The translations under genes were made by a program, and so were the position numbers. From Paenibacillus hunanensis (GTDB taxonomy: Bacteria > Bacillota > Bacilli > Paenibacillales > Paenibacillaceae), in contig NZ_BMMB01000005.1 in the NCBI RefSeq assembly GCF_014645615.1, positions 434,001-498,000 of the forward strand: a stretch of 64,000 bases of DNA, in the 5' to 3' direction. This document shows positions 36,576 through 45,344 of this stretch, one piece after another. Numbering within the stretch: the first letter of the stretch is position 1; each line of letters opens with the position of its first letter. The notes under the pieces are model-generated. The model saw nothing but the letters and a program-made list of their open reading frames with translations, had not been told where the DNA came from and did not search any database.

Positions 36576-37178
36576 TCACTCCCCACTTTCCTGATGAAGT
36601 AAGCGACTGAGCGATACAGGAGAGATACCGATATACGAAGCGATATGGTACTGGGGAATACGCTCAGCAAGTCCAGGATATTTGCGTAGAAAAGCCTCAT
36701 AGCGCTCTCTCGCAGATAGATAGAGCAGCTCACGCTCGCGTTCTTCCTTGCGTATATATAGCCGCTCCACGCTCAGACGCACGAACCGTTCCCAGCTATG
36801 ATGCTGCTTCGTCAGCTGCTGGAGAAACGTATGCTCGATCTCAATAACGAGCGCATCCTCCAATGCTTCGATCGTCAGTGAGGATGGCTGATGAGTGATC
36901 ATCGCCGCATGAGAAGTGGCAAAATCGCCCTCCACTGTAAAAGCTACATTGTATTCGCGTCCATCCTCCAGCGGATAGTACAGACGGAACAGACCCCGTA
37001 CGCAAAAATAGGCACGCTCCACCAGCTGCCCTGCTTCGATTAGCCCTGTTCCTGCGGCTATATCGCGCACGATCGTATGCTCTTGCAGCAGCTTCCACTC
37101 CGCTGGAGTCACGTCTGCTTGCATCGCTAGCCGGTATAAAGCTGCATAATTGTCCTTTACATCCATAGGGGTATCCAT
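36576..37178 (-). CDS. Crp/Fnr-family transcriptional regulator
   Basis: 200 residues. The cyclic-nucleotide-binding beta-barrel covers about 25-120 (HTIVRDIAAGTGLIEAGQLVERAYFCVRGLFRLYY, GREYNVAFTVEGDFATSH). A dimerization helix follows. The C-terminal helix-turn-helix is short but visible (RIPQYHIASYIGISPVSLSRLLHQ). The usual Arg for cAMP binding is not evident, so the ligand is unknown. GGAGG precedes the start. The 5' region is occupied by 13 perfect heptamer repeats, which could set its expression level. Confidence 0.88.
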   Translation of the reverse strand: MDTPMDVKDNYAALYRLAMQADVTPAEWKLLQEHTIVRDIAAGTGLIEAGQLVERAYFCVRGLFRLYYPLEDGREYNVAFTVEGDFATSHAAMITHQPSSLTIEALEDALVIEIEHTFLQQLTKQHHSWERFVRLSVERLYIRKEERERELLYLSARERYEAFLRKYPGLAERIPQYHIASYIGISPVSLSRLLHQESGE

Positions 37179-37209
37179 GCCTGCACCTCCATTTTGCCAG
37201 TATTCCCTA

Positions 37210-37301
<92 letters not shown>

Positions 37302-37310
37302 AAAATAATT

Positions 37311-37673
37311 TTAGATCATTCGTTGCTCCAGTGAAGCAATCGCCAATTGCAATGCCACGAGGCGACGCTGATTCAATGTGTGCTGAGGACTCCCATCCTT
37401 TGCCCGGGCAATCTGCGCTTCAATAGAGGGAATAATCCCACGCAGAACATTCATAGATAGCACAACCTTTTCCCCATCCGCAGTGAAAGGCTCTCCCTTC
37501 CAGGCATTTCGTAAGCTATCTAGCCCGATGCGCATCGCATCCAGCCTTTTTGCGATCAGCGTCGTCGATGCTCCTTTATCCAGCGCGCTTTGATAAGCAT
37601 TCGCAAGCTTACGACAGGTCGACTCCAGGGAAGCAATAGACAGCTGTTGAACTTCTTCACTAACCGACTCCAT
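37311..37673 (-). CDS. Hypothetical helical protein
   Basis: 120 residues from the ATG at 37673, 7 nt after AAAGGGG. The protein is predicted to be nearly all helical: three amphipathic helices containing LASTCRKLANAYQSALDKG-like and QRRLVALQLAIASLEQRM segments. No motif or known family was recognised. It is upstream of the Crp-like gene on the same strand, with the heptamer repeats between, so both could share a transcript. The palindrome TCTAAAATAATTTTAGA at 37299-37315 overlaps its stop codon. Confidence 0.55.
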   Translation of the reverse strand: MESVSEEVQQLSIASLESTCRKLANAYQSALDKGASTTLIAKRLDAMRIGLDSLRNAWKGEPFTADGEKVVLSMNVLRGIIPSIEAQIARAKDGSPQHTLNQRRLVALQLAIASLEQRMI

Positions 37674-37995
37674 CTCCATTCCCCTTTCGTTCGCTAGTCA
37701 TTTCCCCGTTTGCGATGTGTAACTAAAAAGAATCATCATCTCCTATATCCTATATCATATACCAGGGCACTAGAGCGAATAGGCAAACTTTACTGGCATA
37801 ACCCGTTCATCCCACTCCATAAAATTGCATAAAATTCCCTATACATAAATCAATTGGAATGGTCTATACTGAATTTGTAAGCGTATACAATTTTAAAATA
37901 AATAAACGTATCTCGATCTCCCTACATAAGCTCCAAATCAGGCAACAATCATTACGTGTTATTTCCCATTTCACTTAACCCAAGGAGGCATAATA
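37674..37995. other. Divergent promoter region with cre site
   Basis: 322 bp between the hypothetical gene and the GH30 gene; the cre site at 37875-37889 is the only clear element. Confidence 0.4.
37875..37889 (+). promoter_or_regulatory. Catabolite-responsive element (cre)
   Basis: TTGTAAGCGTATACA matches the CcpA consensus WTGNAANCGNWNNCW at every fixed position. It lies about 110 bp upstream of the GH30 start. Being nearly palindromic, it could also bind a LacI- or GntR-type repressor. Confidence 0.6.
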
Positions 37996-39639
37996 ATGCA
38001 GCATACTAGAAGCAAACGAATACGCCTGGGCGCAAAGCTAGGCGCATTATCTCTATCTGCGCTCCTTCTATCTGGCGCAGCGGCACAAATTACACACGCA
38101 CAGGACAGCAATACTATGTCAAAGGAGGCGAGTAGTAGAGTGCAGCATATTCATGTAAATGGACAACAGCAATACCAGACGATGGATGGCTTTGGCGCTT
38201 CGGGCGCATGGAGTATCGACCATATCGGTTCGGAGTGGTCGGAGAAGAATAAGAAGAAGATTGCCGACCTGCTCTTTTCACAGGATAAAGGGATTGGTCT
38301 GTCGATCTGGCGCTTTAACATTGGGGCAGGTAGCACCGAGACCGATCAAGATATTATCAGTGATCCATGGCGCCGTGCCGAAAGCTTCAAGTCCAGCGCT
38401 ACCGCTCCTTATGATTGGTCAAAGCAGGCAGGACAGCAGTGGTTTTTGAAGGCAGCGAAGCAGCGCGGAGTGAGTAAAACGGTTGCCTTTGTAAACAGCC
38501 CTCCCGTATTGATGACCAAGAACGGTCATGGACAGCCGGATGATTCGGTCGGCAGCACGAATTTGAAGGCAGATCAGATTGAAAATTATGCTGTCTTCCT
38601 CGCCGATGTGCTGGAGCATTTTGATAAGCAAAAGCTTGGCTTTGACTATATCAGCCCGATTAACGAACCTACCTGGGATTGGAACAAATCCGGTCAGGAG
38701 GGCAATCGCTACAATATGCAGGATATTAAGCAGGTATTGAGCGCTCTGCATAAGGAGCTGGAACGCCGCGGATTGCATACCGAGGTAGATGCGATTGAAG
38801 CGGTAGAATATCTGTCCCTGCTCGATAATGATCTGTATGCGGAGTTCACAGGCAAGCCGGGCAGTCAGTATACGAGCGGCAATGCAGGTGGCAAGTATGA
38901 AGGGAAATACAGTGAATATATTCGCGAGCTGCTCGGTGATCCTGCTACTGCGGCGATGATCGGCAACAAGATTAGTGCCCATGCCTACTGGTCAGATCAG
39001 CCTAATGCGGGCGACGATCGTCTGGTACAGCTACGCAAGCTGGTGCATGAGAATCTGGAGCGCTATACGCCATCTGCGGCATTCTGGATGTCGGAATATT
39101 GTATTCTTGGTGATCGCGGACCAGGACGTGATCTGTCGATGAATACCGCACTGGATGTTGCGCGCGTGATCCATTTTGATATGGTAGAGACGCAAGCATC
39201 TGCATGGCAGTGGTGGCTCGCGGTATCGAAGGAAGATTACAAGGATGGCCTGATCTATACCGATTACAAAAATCCGGGCGATCCAGAATCGATCATCGAA
39301 TCCAAGCTACTGTGGACGATGGGGAACTATAGCCGCTTCGTACGTCCAGGTGCAGAACGTATTGAACTGGATGGTGCCAATGATCCGAACGGGCTGATGG
39401 GCTCTGCCTACTACCACAACAAGGATCGCCAGCTGTCGATGGTATTCGTGAACTATGGGAATGAAGCACGCACCCTCCAGCTCGATATCGATCAGCTTCC
39501 GGGTGGCAAAGATGTGAAGCAACTCAAGCCTTATCTGACCTCCGATACGAGCGATCTCAAAGCGATGCCTTCCATTCCAGTGAAGAAAACAGTCACGATT
39601 CCTGCTCGCTCGGTCATGACACTGGTTGGGCATAATTGA
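37996..39639 (+). CDS. Secreted glycoside hydrolase family 30 enzyme
   Basis: 547 residues. The start is behind AAGGAGG. A signal peptide (residues 1-36) ends near THAQDS. The GH30 (beta/alpha)8 barrel is visible: QTMDGFGASGAWSID at the N-terminus, SIWRFNIGAGSTE, the acid/base in SPINEPTWDW and the nucleophile Glu in FWMSEYCIL. The C-terminal beta-sandwich of the family covers about 455-547. The sequence resembles the bacterial endo-beta-1,6-galactanase and xylanase branches, but the exact substrate cannot be told. The enzyme is exported and subject to a cre site. Confidence 0.88.
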   Translation: MQHTRSKRIRLGAKLGALSLSALLLSGAAAQITHAQDSNTMSKEASSRVQHIHVNGQQQYQTMDGFGASGAWSIDHIGSEWSEKNKKKIADLLFSQDKGIGLSIWRFNIGAGSTETDQDIISDPWRRAESFKSSATAPYDWSKQAGQQWFLKAAKQRGVSKTVAFVNSPPVLMTKNGHGQPDDSVGSTNLKADQIENYAVFLADVLEHFDKQKLGFDYISPINEPTWDWNKSGQEGNRYNMQDIKQVLSALHKELERRGLHTEVDAIEAVEYLSLLDNDLYAEFTGKPGSQYTSGNAGGKYEGKYSEYIRELLGDPATAAMIGNKISAHAYWSDQPNAGDDRLVQLRKLVHENLERYTPSAAFWMSEYCILGDRGPGRDLSMNTALDVARVIHFDMVETQASAWQWWLAVSKEDYKDGLIYTDYKNPGDPESIIESKLLWTMGNYSRFVRPGAERIELDGANDPNGLMGSAYYHNKDRQLSMVFVNYGNEARTLQLDIDQLPGGKDVKQLKPYLTSDTSDLKAMPSIPVKKTVTIPARSVMTLVGHN

Positions 39640-40075
39640 TCGACACAGATAGAATGCTCACGCTGATCCACTACACGTAAAGGCACGGGCTGAACGAAAA
39701 TAATTACATGCAATGTCATACGAACACAGGCACTATCATACGCCTACAACGATCTAATCACAGAGGCTTTCACCCATCACTTTATCGCCAGTTATGTATA
39801 TGGCAGGAGTGCAGGTGAAAGCCTTCTTTTATTTTCGGTTATATAACTATTAGGCTTCCAATTATGCTAAAATTTAGAGAATAGAATACCACCTATAGGC
39901 GATATATCGCTCATCGCCCTCTATTTCTTCTAAATATAGCCGATTTTGCTATTACATATACCGTATTTATCTCTCGCTGGAGAAGCTATAGCTGTAGAAT
40001 ACTGCATACTGTAAGGTCTGTCGTCCGCTGATGCCGTGTTGCTGTGACATCCATTTTACGGAAGGAGAGATGACG
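39640..40075. other. Intergenic region
   Basis: 436 bp, containing the terminator at 39764-39833 and nothing else recognised. Confidence 0.4.
39764..39833 (+). terminator. Terminator of the GH30 gene
   Basis: AGGCTTTCACC pairs with GGTGAAAGCCT (11 bp), loop of about 40 nt with an inner hairpin, T-rich tail. About 125 nt after the stop. Confidence 0.75.
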
Positions 40076-40795
40076 GTGAATAAGAAGTCTGCGGCTCTGC
40101 TTGCAGTCGCCATTGCACTGGTAGCCTATGCCCACGCAGCCAACCAGCGTCATCATATCTCCACGTCATCCCCTACATGGTTAGCCAGCCAGACCGCAAC
40201 ACCTGCCACACTCGCGCTCGCCGACAGTACCGATAGTAATGAAATTGAGCCTAAACATAACAGCGCTAATTCCTCCACTGCCTTACCTGTACGCACGATT
40301 ACTAGCGAAAGCATGACACTGGATAGCCTCGCCGCCCAGCTATCTACCGATACTAATATTACGATCGATGAAGCACGTCAGTGGATTGAAGCCGATCAGA
40401 GCCCGGAGATTGGTACGAACGATCAAGCTCGCTATGTCGTGTTTACTTCCTTCTTCCATGCTACCGATGCCTTCACTCCCTATCTCAAAATCTATTGCGA
40501 AACCGAGCAAAATGGCTCCACCCTTTCGATTAAGCGTATTATCTCCTATCATCTTGTGCATGTGTTTGGCAGCTTAAATAAGCCTTTTGCAGGGAATGTG
40601 GATGTGTTTCTCGCCAGTCCGGATACGATTCATTATGTGGTGAATGGGGATTTTTACGAGCAGGGAATCACGACAACACAGCTGGATACCAGCCCCGACG
40701 GGCTAATGCGATTAACCTATTCGATCGCAGGCTCGGCAAACTGGTACGCGTATGTATATAGTGAGCAGGATATTCGGTATCCGCAGGGAGACTAG
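40076..40795 (+). CDS. Hypothetical secreted or membrane-anchored protein
   Basis: 239 residues from a GTG start at 40076, 8 nt after AAGGAG (an ATG two codons upstream is only 2 nt from the site). Residues 1-22 form a signal peptide or single anchor (KKSAALLAVAIALVAYAHA). A Ser/Thr-rich linker leads to a compact domain of about 140 residues (SMTLDSLAAQLSTDTNITIDEARQWIEADQ, then a beta-rich part with YVVFTSFFHATDAFTPYLKIYCETEQ). No family was recognised. It is followed by a bidirectional terminator. Confidence 0.55.
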   Translation: MNKKSAALLAVAIALVAYAHAANQRHHISTSSPTWLASQTATPATLALADSTDSNEIEPKHNSANSSTALPVRTITSESMTLDSLAAQLSTDTNITIDEARQWIEADQSPEIGTNDQARYVVFTSFFHATDAFTPYLKIYCETEQNGSTLSIKRIISYHLVHVFGSLNKPFAGNVDVFLASPDTIHYVVNGDFYEQGITTTQLDTSPDGLMRLTYSIAGSANWYAYVYSEQDIRYPQGD

Positions 40796-40832
40796 TCATT
40801 GATATATGTTTATGATTCTCTGTTACATGAAT

Positions 40833-40870
40833 AAAAGCTGCCGAGAATATTAATCTCGACAGCTTTTTTA
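40833..40870. terminator. Bidirectional terminator
   Basis: AAAGCTG-CGAGA pairs with TCTCG-CAGCTTT around a short loop; T-runs on both strands serve the flanking convergent genes. Confidence 0.75.
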
Positions 40871-40920
40871 GTTAAGTATGGACTATATCAAAGGGTGGAG
40901 CTTTAAACTTGATAAACGAA

Positions 40921-41313
40921 TTATATTTTTAAATCTAAAATAGCACGCGATTCTGTAAAGCAATTGGCAGGCGGTTGTACATAAAAGATATGACTTTCAA
41001 TATATGTATAATCTATACTCACCTCTACCCTCCATTTACCGTACCATCGACGATGAGCAACAACAGGCACGTGGATATAACTTACAATTTTTCTGTTTGT
41101 ATTATTTTTTTGAGGGGTGTAGAAACTAGCTTGATTTTGTACAATGTCATCATTATAAAACCAGTTAATTTCAATAAATGTAGTTTGAGAAATTGACTGG
41201 CATTCTACAACTGCAAATACCATTTGATCCATAACGTAAAAATATTTACATGTTGGTCCCGGCTCCATAGAATTGGAATGAATAGTTTTACAAATAGTAA
41301 GCATATCATTCAC
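40921..41313 (-). CDS. Hypothetical protein, third gene of bacteriocin-like cassette
   Basis: 130 residues, AT-rich codons. No signal peptide or membrane helix. The sequence is mostly beta, with many aromatic residues (KYFYVMDQMVFAVVECQS, INWFYNDD, YIHVPVVAHRRWYGKWRVEVSIDYTYIESHIFYV). No family was recognised. The start overlaps the stop of the upstream small membrane-protein gene by 8 bp, so the two are likely translated together. Confidence 0.55.
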   Translation of the reverse strand: MNDMLTICKTIHSNSMEPGPTCKYFYVMDQMVFAVVECQSISQTTFIEINWFYNDDIVQNQASFYTPQKNNTNRKIVSYIHVPVVAHRRWYGKWRVEVSIDYTYIESHIFYVQPPANCFTESRAILDLKI

Positions 41314-41530
41314 CAGAGTGTCGATTTTTAAATCTCCATTTCACTTCACTAATACCGTAGCCCATAATAAAGCAAATGGGAATCCATGTACTTAACTGAA
41401 TCCATATATCCTTTGGAGTTATAAAGCTGTTATCCATTTGAAGTAATATAATAATGACAATGCTACAAATGAATCCTGTGACGATGGAATTTTTTAAAAG
41501 AAATGCTGTTTTAGGCTTCATGCCAATCAC
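41306..41530 (-). CDS. Small two-helix membrane protein, possible immunity protein
   Basis: 74 residues. Two hydrophobic helices at about 10-30 and 45-60, with a short loop between, and a basic C-terminus (KWRFKNRHSGE). Bacteriocin immunity proteins are often small membrane proteins like this, and this gene lies 11 bp downstream of a bacteriocin-like peptide gene. The assignment is positional only. It overlaps the next gene by 8 bp. Confidence 0.55.
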   Translation of the reverse strand: MIGMKPKTAFLLKNSIVTGFICSIVIIILLQMDNSFITPKDIWIQLSTWIPICFIMGYGISEVKWRFKNRHSGE

Positions 41531-41541
41531 TCCACATTAAA

Positions 41542-41835
41542 TTATTTAAAAACAGCATTATCAATAGCTTGCCAACCAGTTGTTATAACACCTCCAAGTG
41601 CCCCGAAAGAAGCTCCTGTGATCCCTCCAACAATAACTCCAGGTGGGCCAAATTCAGAAAAAGCGATTGCTCCTCCGATCGCTCCTGTTTCTGCACCGTG
41701 TCTTGCATTAGGAACAACATTACTCTTAAAATCATCCATTACTTTCTGTCCAAATGTTTTTCCTCCTGTTGTTGAAGCCACATGACTATTGCTACTTGAG
41801 TATACTCTTCCACCGGAAGAATTTGATACATGCAT
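41542..41835 (-). CDS. Bacteriocin-like Gly-rich small peptide
   Basis: 97 residues from the ATG at 41835, 8 nt after GGGAGG. The N-terminal part is Ser/Gly-rich, with Gly-Gly pairs at about 8-9 (SSGG) and 24-25 (STTGG), which could be leader cleavage sites. The C-terminal 60 residues are a Gly-rich hydrophobic segment full of GxxxG spacing (TGAIGGAIAF, GVIVGGITGASFGALGGVI), as in pore-forming class II bacteriocins. A real double-glycine leader would have a more typical hydrophobic pattern, so alternatives are a holin-like or membrane-inserting protein. It is the first gene of an AT-rich three-gene unit. Confidence 0.5.
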   Translation of the reverse strand: MHVSNSSGGRVYSSSNSHVASTTGGKTFGQKVMDDFKSNVVPNARHGAETGAIGGAIAFSEFGPPGVIVGGITGASFGALGGVITTGWQAIDNAVFK

Positions 41836-42032
41836 ACCATTAACCTCCCTATAATAATATGTTACTAACATCATTAATTATATGTATTTTATTCTATATT
41901 AAAAGTAAAACTATATATAATTGAGTAAAAAATTGGTGAATTTAAACTACATTTTTTTGGTTTTAATTCCATTTATAAGAGAGTCGATTCTATGTAATTA
42001 GAGTAAAGAACCAACTAGCTGAACGACCAAAC

Positions 42033-42082
42033 AAAAACCAGACATCCCGAATGATCACAAGTGGGATGCCTGGTTTTCGTTT
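42033..42082 (-). terminator. Terminator of the VTC/DUF4956 operon
   Basis: AAAACCAG-CATCCC pairs with GGGATG-CTGGTTTT. On the reverse strand a TTTTTGTTT tail follows; the forward strand is also T-rich. Confidence 0.75.
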
Positions 42083-42087
42083 TTTAT

Positions 42088-44574
42088 TTATTTTGTGCTA
42101 CTTGTGGAGCTGTCTGTCGATGTATTGCTTGCTCCATCTGTTGTACTCGAAGCGTTACCCGATGTACCATCTGGAGGTGTCATTCCTCTACCGCCACCTC
42201 CACCACCTGGGCCGGATGCTCCATTCGGATTGCTATCCGATATACCGGATTCGGTCAGCCATGTCACATTATTCGTTACGTCGAAGCTGACAACCTCTGT
42301 TCCACCGCTATATGCACCATCTGCATACAGACCATTCGTTGCGGTGCCTGTCGATTGACCTCCACTGTACAGCGTATAGCTACCTGCTGTTAGCGCTGGT
42401 GAGCTGATCACGATAGACTGATAATCCTTGCTCGGGGCAAAGGTCAGCACATTGTTGCCTGCGCTATCCTGCAAATGAACAAGTGTACCTGCGGTCTGTG
42501 TTGCCGAATAGCTCATTGCAATGGAGTACTGGGAAGAGCTATCCGATGTGGATTGCAGCATACCCGAGCTACCTGCCGAGACCAGATAGCCACCTGTCAT
42601 TTCAAATGTACCATCGTAGTCAAGCGCACCGTTACCATTATCGGTTGGGCCATTCACGATAACCGTACCGCCTGACATGATGATCGAGCCATTCGCATCC
42701 AATCCATCTCCAGCTGCATCGACATACAATGTGCCGCCGCTAATATTCAGCAGTGCATTGCCTGCTGCCTCAGGGCCACCACCGCCCATGCCGCCTGTCG
42801 GTGGAGCTGGTGGCTGCGAGCCAGTCGCCTGATCGTCTGTGCCTGTTGGTGCTGTCGTGGCAGAAGCCGTTGTTGCTGTGCTAGTCGATGCCGCTGCTGC
42901 TGTTGTAATCGCAGCCGTATCGGTCGTTGCTGCTGTCGTTTGAGCCGTCGTATCGCCTTCTGCTGTTGCGTCATCTGTCGCTGTTCCTTCGGAGGCATTC
43001 ACGCCATCATCTGTAGCAACTACATGAATATCTCCACCGCTAATATCGATCGTTGTACCTTCCAGACCTTCATAGCTGTTCACGATATCGACTGTGCCTG
43101 CGGTAATGCTGAGCGTTGTCTCTGCATGCATCCCATCATCGCCTGTTGTTAGCTTGAGTGAGCCGCCATTGATCGTTACGCTACCGTTACTGTGTACACT
43201 GTCATCCTTGGCATCGATCGTAAATGTACCGCCATTGATCACCAGATCGGTGCCTGCTTTGAGTGCCTTGGCACTATCGGATGAGGTGGAGGTGTCCGTG
43301 CTATCCGTTGTCGTTGCATTTGCCGAATTCGCGGCTGTATTGCTAGTAGCATTGGACTTGCTGACAGCAGATGAAGCCGTCTGGGTACTGCCTGTCGCTA
43401 CATTTGCCGTTACAATCGTATCCGATGTGCTTGCATCGCTGGAAGCTGCTGTATTCGTTGTGCTATTGGCTGTACTGCCCTGATTGGTCGTACTATTCGG
43501 CGTAGCTGTGTTGCCTTGATTCGCTGCACCCGGCTTAGCTGGAGGCGTTCCACCACCGCCCATAAAGCCGCCCGGTGGCATCTCCTGTGTATGCGGCTCT
43601 GCTTCGGCACTACCGCCACCTGTTGTGATCGTGTAGGTGCCATTATCGGCAACCAGTGCTGTCTCCGCTTGAATACCATCATTGGTCGCAGTGATGGTAA
43701 ATGTACCGTCAGCAATAGCGACAAAGCCTTTATCCGTTGCCTCATCATTCGTCGACTTGATCCCGTCTCCACCTGCGTTGATCGTAAACGTACCATCCTT
43801 GATCGCTACCATATCTTTACCGACGATGCCATCATCCGCGGCATCGATCTGGAATGTACCGGATACAATTTTCAGATCGTCCTTACTGGTGATGCCATCC
43901 TTGTAATTGGCATCGATATTCAGCGTACCTGTGCCATTGATCGTCAGATCGGCTTTACTAAACAGAGCCGCGCTCGGCTCATCGGTCGAGCTATCTGCGA
44001 ATACATAATTAGCACCGTCAGTGAGTGTATTTTCCGTGCCTTCCTGTAAAGTAACAATCACATTGTCTGCCTCTTGAATATAGATCGGTGCGCTATCGTT
44101 GTTCGTGATGCTCGCTCCGTTCAGCACGATATGCACATCGCCCTCGGCTGTACTGTTTACTACGATCTGTCCATCGGTCAGCTTGCCACTGATCACATAC
44201 GTACCTGCACTGGAGATCGTAACAGTGCTACCAGAGACTTTGGCACCTGATCCGGTTACTGTTGCTGTTGTACCGTTCAGCTTGATTGCAGTCGAGCTGT
44301 CTGCACTCCATTCGGTCGACAGGTCTTTCTTTTTAAAGGTTACTAAATCGGCACTGGTCGTTTTCACTGGCGTTGTAACCGCCGCTGTACTTACAGTAGT
44401 TGCGGTGGAGGTCGTAGCTGCACCAGTGGCGCTGGTCGAAGTGCCTGTGCATGCTGCCAGAATCGAGGCAGACAGCACGAGTGCGCCAAATACGGCAGTC
44501 ACTTTTTTCGGGATGAGTGTTTTGGCTTTGGGCTGTGGGGAGGTGGATACCTTCGATTGGTTAACTTTTCTCAT
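42088..44574 (-). CDS. Cthe_2159-type carbohydrate-binding lipoprotein
   Basis: 828 residues from the ATG at 44574, with AAAGGAAG upstream. A lipobox LAAC (Cys42) follows a positively charged N-terminus. The protein is a large right-handed beta-helix made of repeats such as DITINGGTFTIDAKDDSVHSNGS and GTLNIDANYKDGITSKDD, each with an Asp pair. This is the PF14262 family, where Cthe_2159 binds acidic polysaccharide such as polygalacturonate. Three Thr/Ala/Ser-rich linkers interrupt the helix (for example about 375-455), and the C-terminus is Gly/Pro/Ser-rich. It is the third gene of a VTC-DUF4956 operon. Confidence 0.85.
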   Translation of the reverse strand: MRKVNQSKVSTSPQPKAKTLIPKKVTAVFGALVLSASILAACTGTSTSATGAATTSTATTVSTAAVTTPVKTTSADLVTFKKKDLSTEWSADSSTAIKLNGTTATVTGSGAKVSGSTVTISSAGTYVISGKLTDGQIVVNSTAEGDVHIVLNGASITNNDSAPIYIQEADNVIVTLQEGTENTLTDGANYVFADSSTDEPSAALFSKADLTINGTGTLNIDANYKDGITSKDDLKIVSGTFQIDAADDGIVGKDMVAIKDGTFTINAGGDGIKSTNDEATDKGFVAIADGTFTITATNDGIQAETALVADNGTYTITTGGGSAEAEPHTQEMPPGGFMGGGGTPPAKPGAANQGNTATPNSTTNQGSTANSTTNTAASSDASTSDTIVTANVATGSTQTASSAVSKSNATSNTAANSANATTTDSTDTSTSSDSAKALKAGTDLVINGGTFTIDAKDDSVHSNGSVTINGGSLKLTTGDDGMHAETTLSITAGTVDIVNSYEGLEGTTIDISGGDIHVVATDDGVNASEGTATDDATAEGDTTAQTTAATTDTAAITTAAAASTSTATTASATTAPTGTDDQATGSQPPAPPTGGMGGGGPEAAGNALLNISGGTLYVDAAGDGLDANGSIIMSGGTVIVNGPTDNGNGALDYDGTFEMTGGYLVSAGSSGMLQSTSDSSSQYSIAMSYSATQTAGTLVHLQDSAGNNVLTFAPSKDYQSIVISSPALTAGSYTLYSGGQSTGTATNGLYADGAYSGGTEVVSFDVTNNVTWLTESGISDSNPNGASGPGGGGGGRGMTPPDGTSGNASSTTDGASNTSTDSSTSSTK

Positions 44575-44651
44575 CGGAATCTTCCTTTCGTCTATGCTTA
44601 CGTTGGATAAAATGTCAGGCATTTTAAGTTCGTTTATACGTTGTTATACGA

Positions 44652-45344
44652 TTAATATTCATTAATAGGTGACGGACTCATCGTCAGGGACAGGTCTAGA
44701 TTACCGTTGCGACAACGGATTTCATCGAGAAATGCCTTCTGGTCGGTCGATGACTGCATGGTGACGGTGTAGATGAGCTCATACAGACTGCCTAGCTCGG
44801 TGGTGCGAATTTTCTTCAATTCATGCTTTACGCCAAAACGTTGGAACACTTCCTGGAAAGCTTCTTCATAGCTCAAGTTCTCCGGAATCGTTACTTTGAG
44901 CATACGCTGCGTCGTTTTGCGACTACCAAAGTTCAATCGATTCAGGATGATCATCATCACGCATAGAATGATGGTAAACAGAATCGCATAGCCATAATAG
45001 CCTGTGCCTACCGCCAGCCCGGCTGCCATCGTGAACAGCACATACGCGATATCCTTCGGATCACCGGGTGCACTGCGGAAGCGGATGATGGAGAACGCTC
45101 CGGCAAGACTGAAGGCGCGAGCGATATTGCTGCCGATCAGCAGAATGATGATCGCGACAATCGTAGGCAGCAGCACCATCGTCAGGGTGAAATTTTGCGA
45201 AAATCCAGAGCGATTGGTGTACATATACGTCAGGCTGATGAGACCGCCTAGTATAATGGAGATCACAATCGTGATCAGTGCATTCGTTAAAGTGAGGTCT
45301 GTCGCAGTGGAACTCAGTGTACTGGTGAATATATTTTCAAGCAT
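44652..45344 (-). CDS. DUF4956 membrane protein
   Basis: 230 residues. Four transmembrane helices in the first 140 residues are separated by the very conserved loop IARAFSLAGAFSIIRFRSAPGDPKDIAYVL, the signature of DUF4956 (PF16316). The remainder is a soluble ACT- or ferredoxin-like domain (MLKVTIPENLSYEEAFQEVF). The function is unknown. It overlaps the VTC-domain gene by 8 bp, so the two are translated together and likely interact. Confidence 0.85.
   Translation of the reverse strand: MLENIFTSTLSSTATDLTLTNALITIVISIILGGLISLTYMYTNRSGFSQNFTLTMVLLPTIVAIIILLIGSNIARAFSLAGAFSIIRFRSAPGDPKDIAYVLFTMAAGLAVGTGYYGYAILFTIILCVMMIILNRLNFGSRKTTQRMLKVTIPENLSYEEAFQEVFQRFGVKHELKKIRTTELGSLYELIYTVTMQSSTDQKAFLDEIRCRNGNLDLSLTMSPSPINEY

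Noticed and set aside
42088-44622. Many forward and reverse shadow frames within the Cthe_2159 gene
   Set aside because: Repetitive Thr/Ala/Ser codons of the real gene open other frames; none has a ribosome site.
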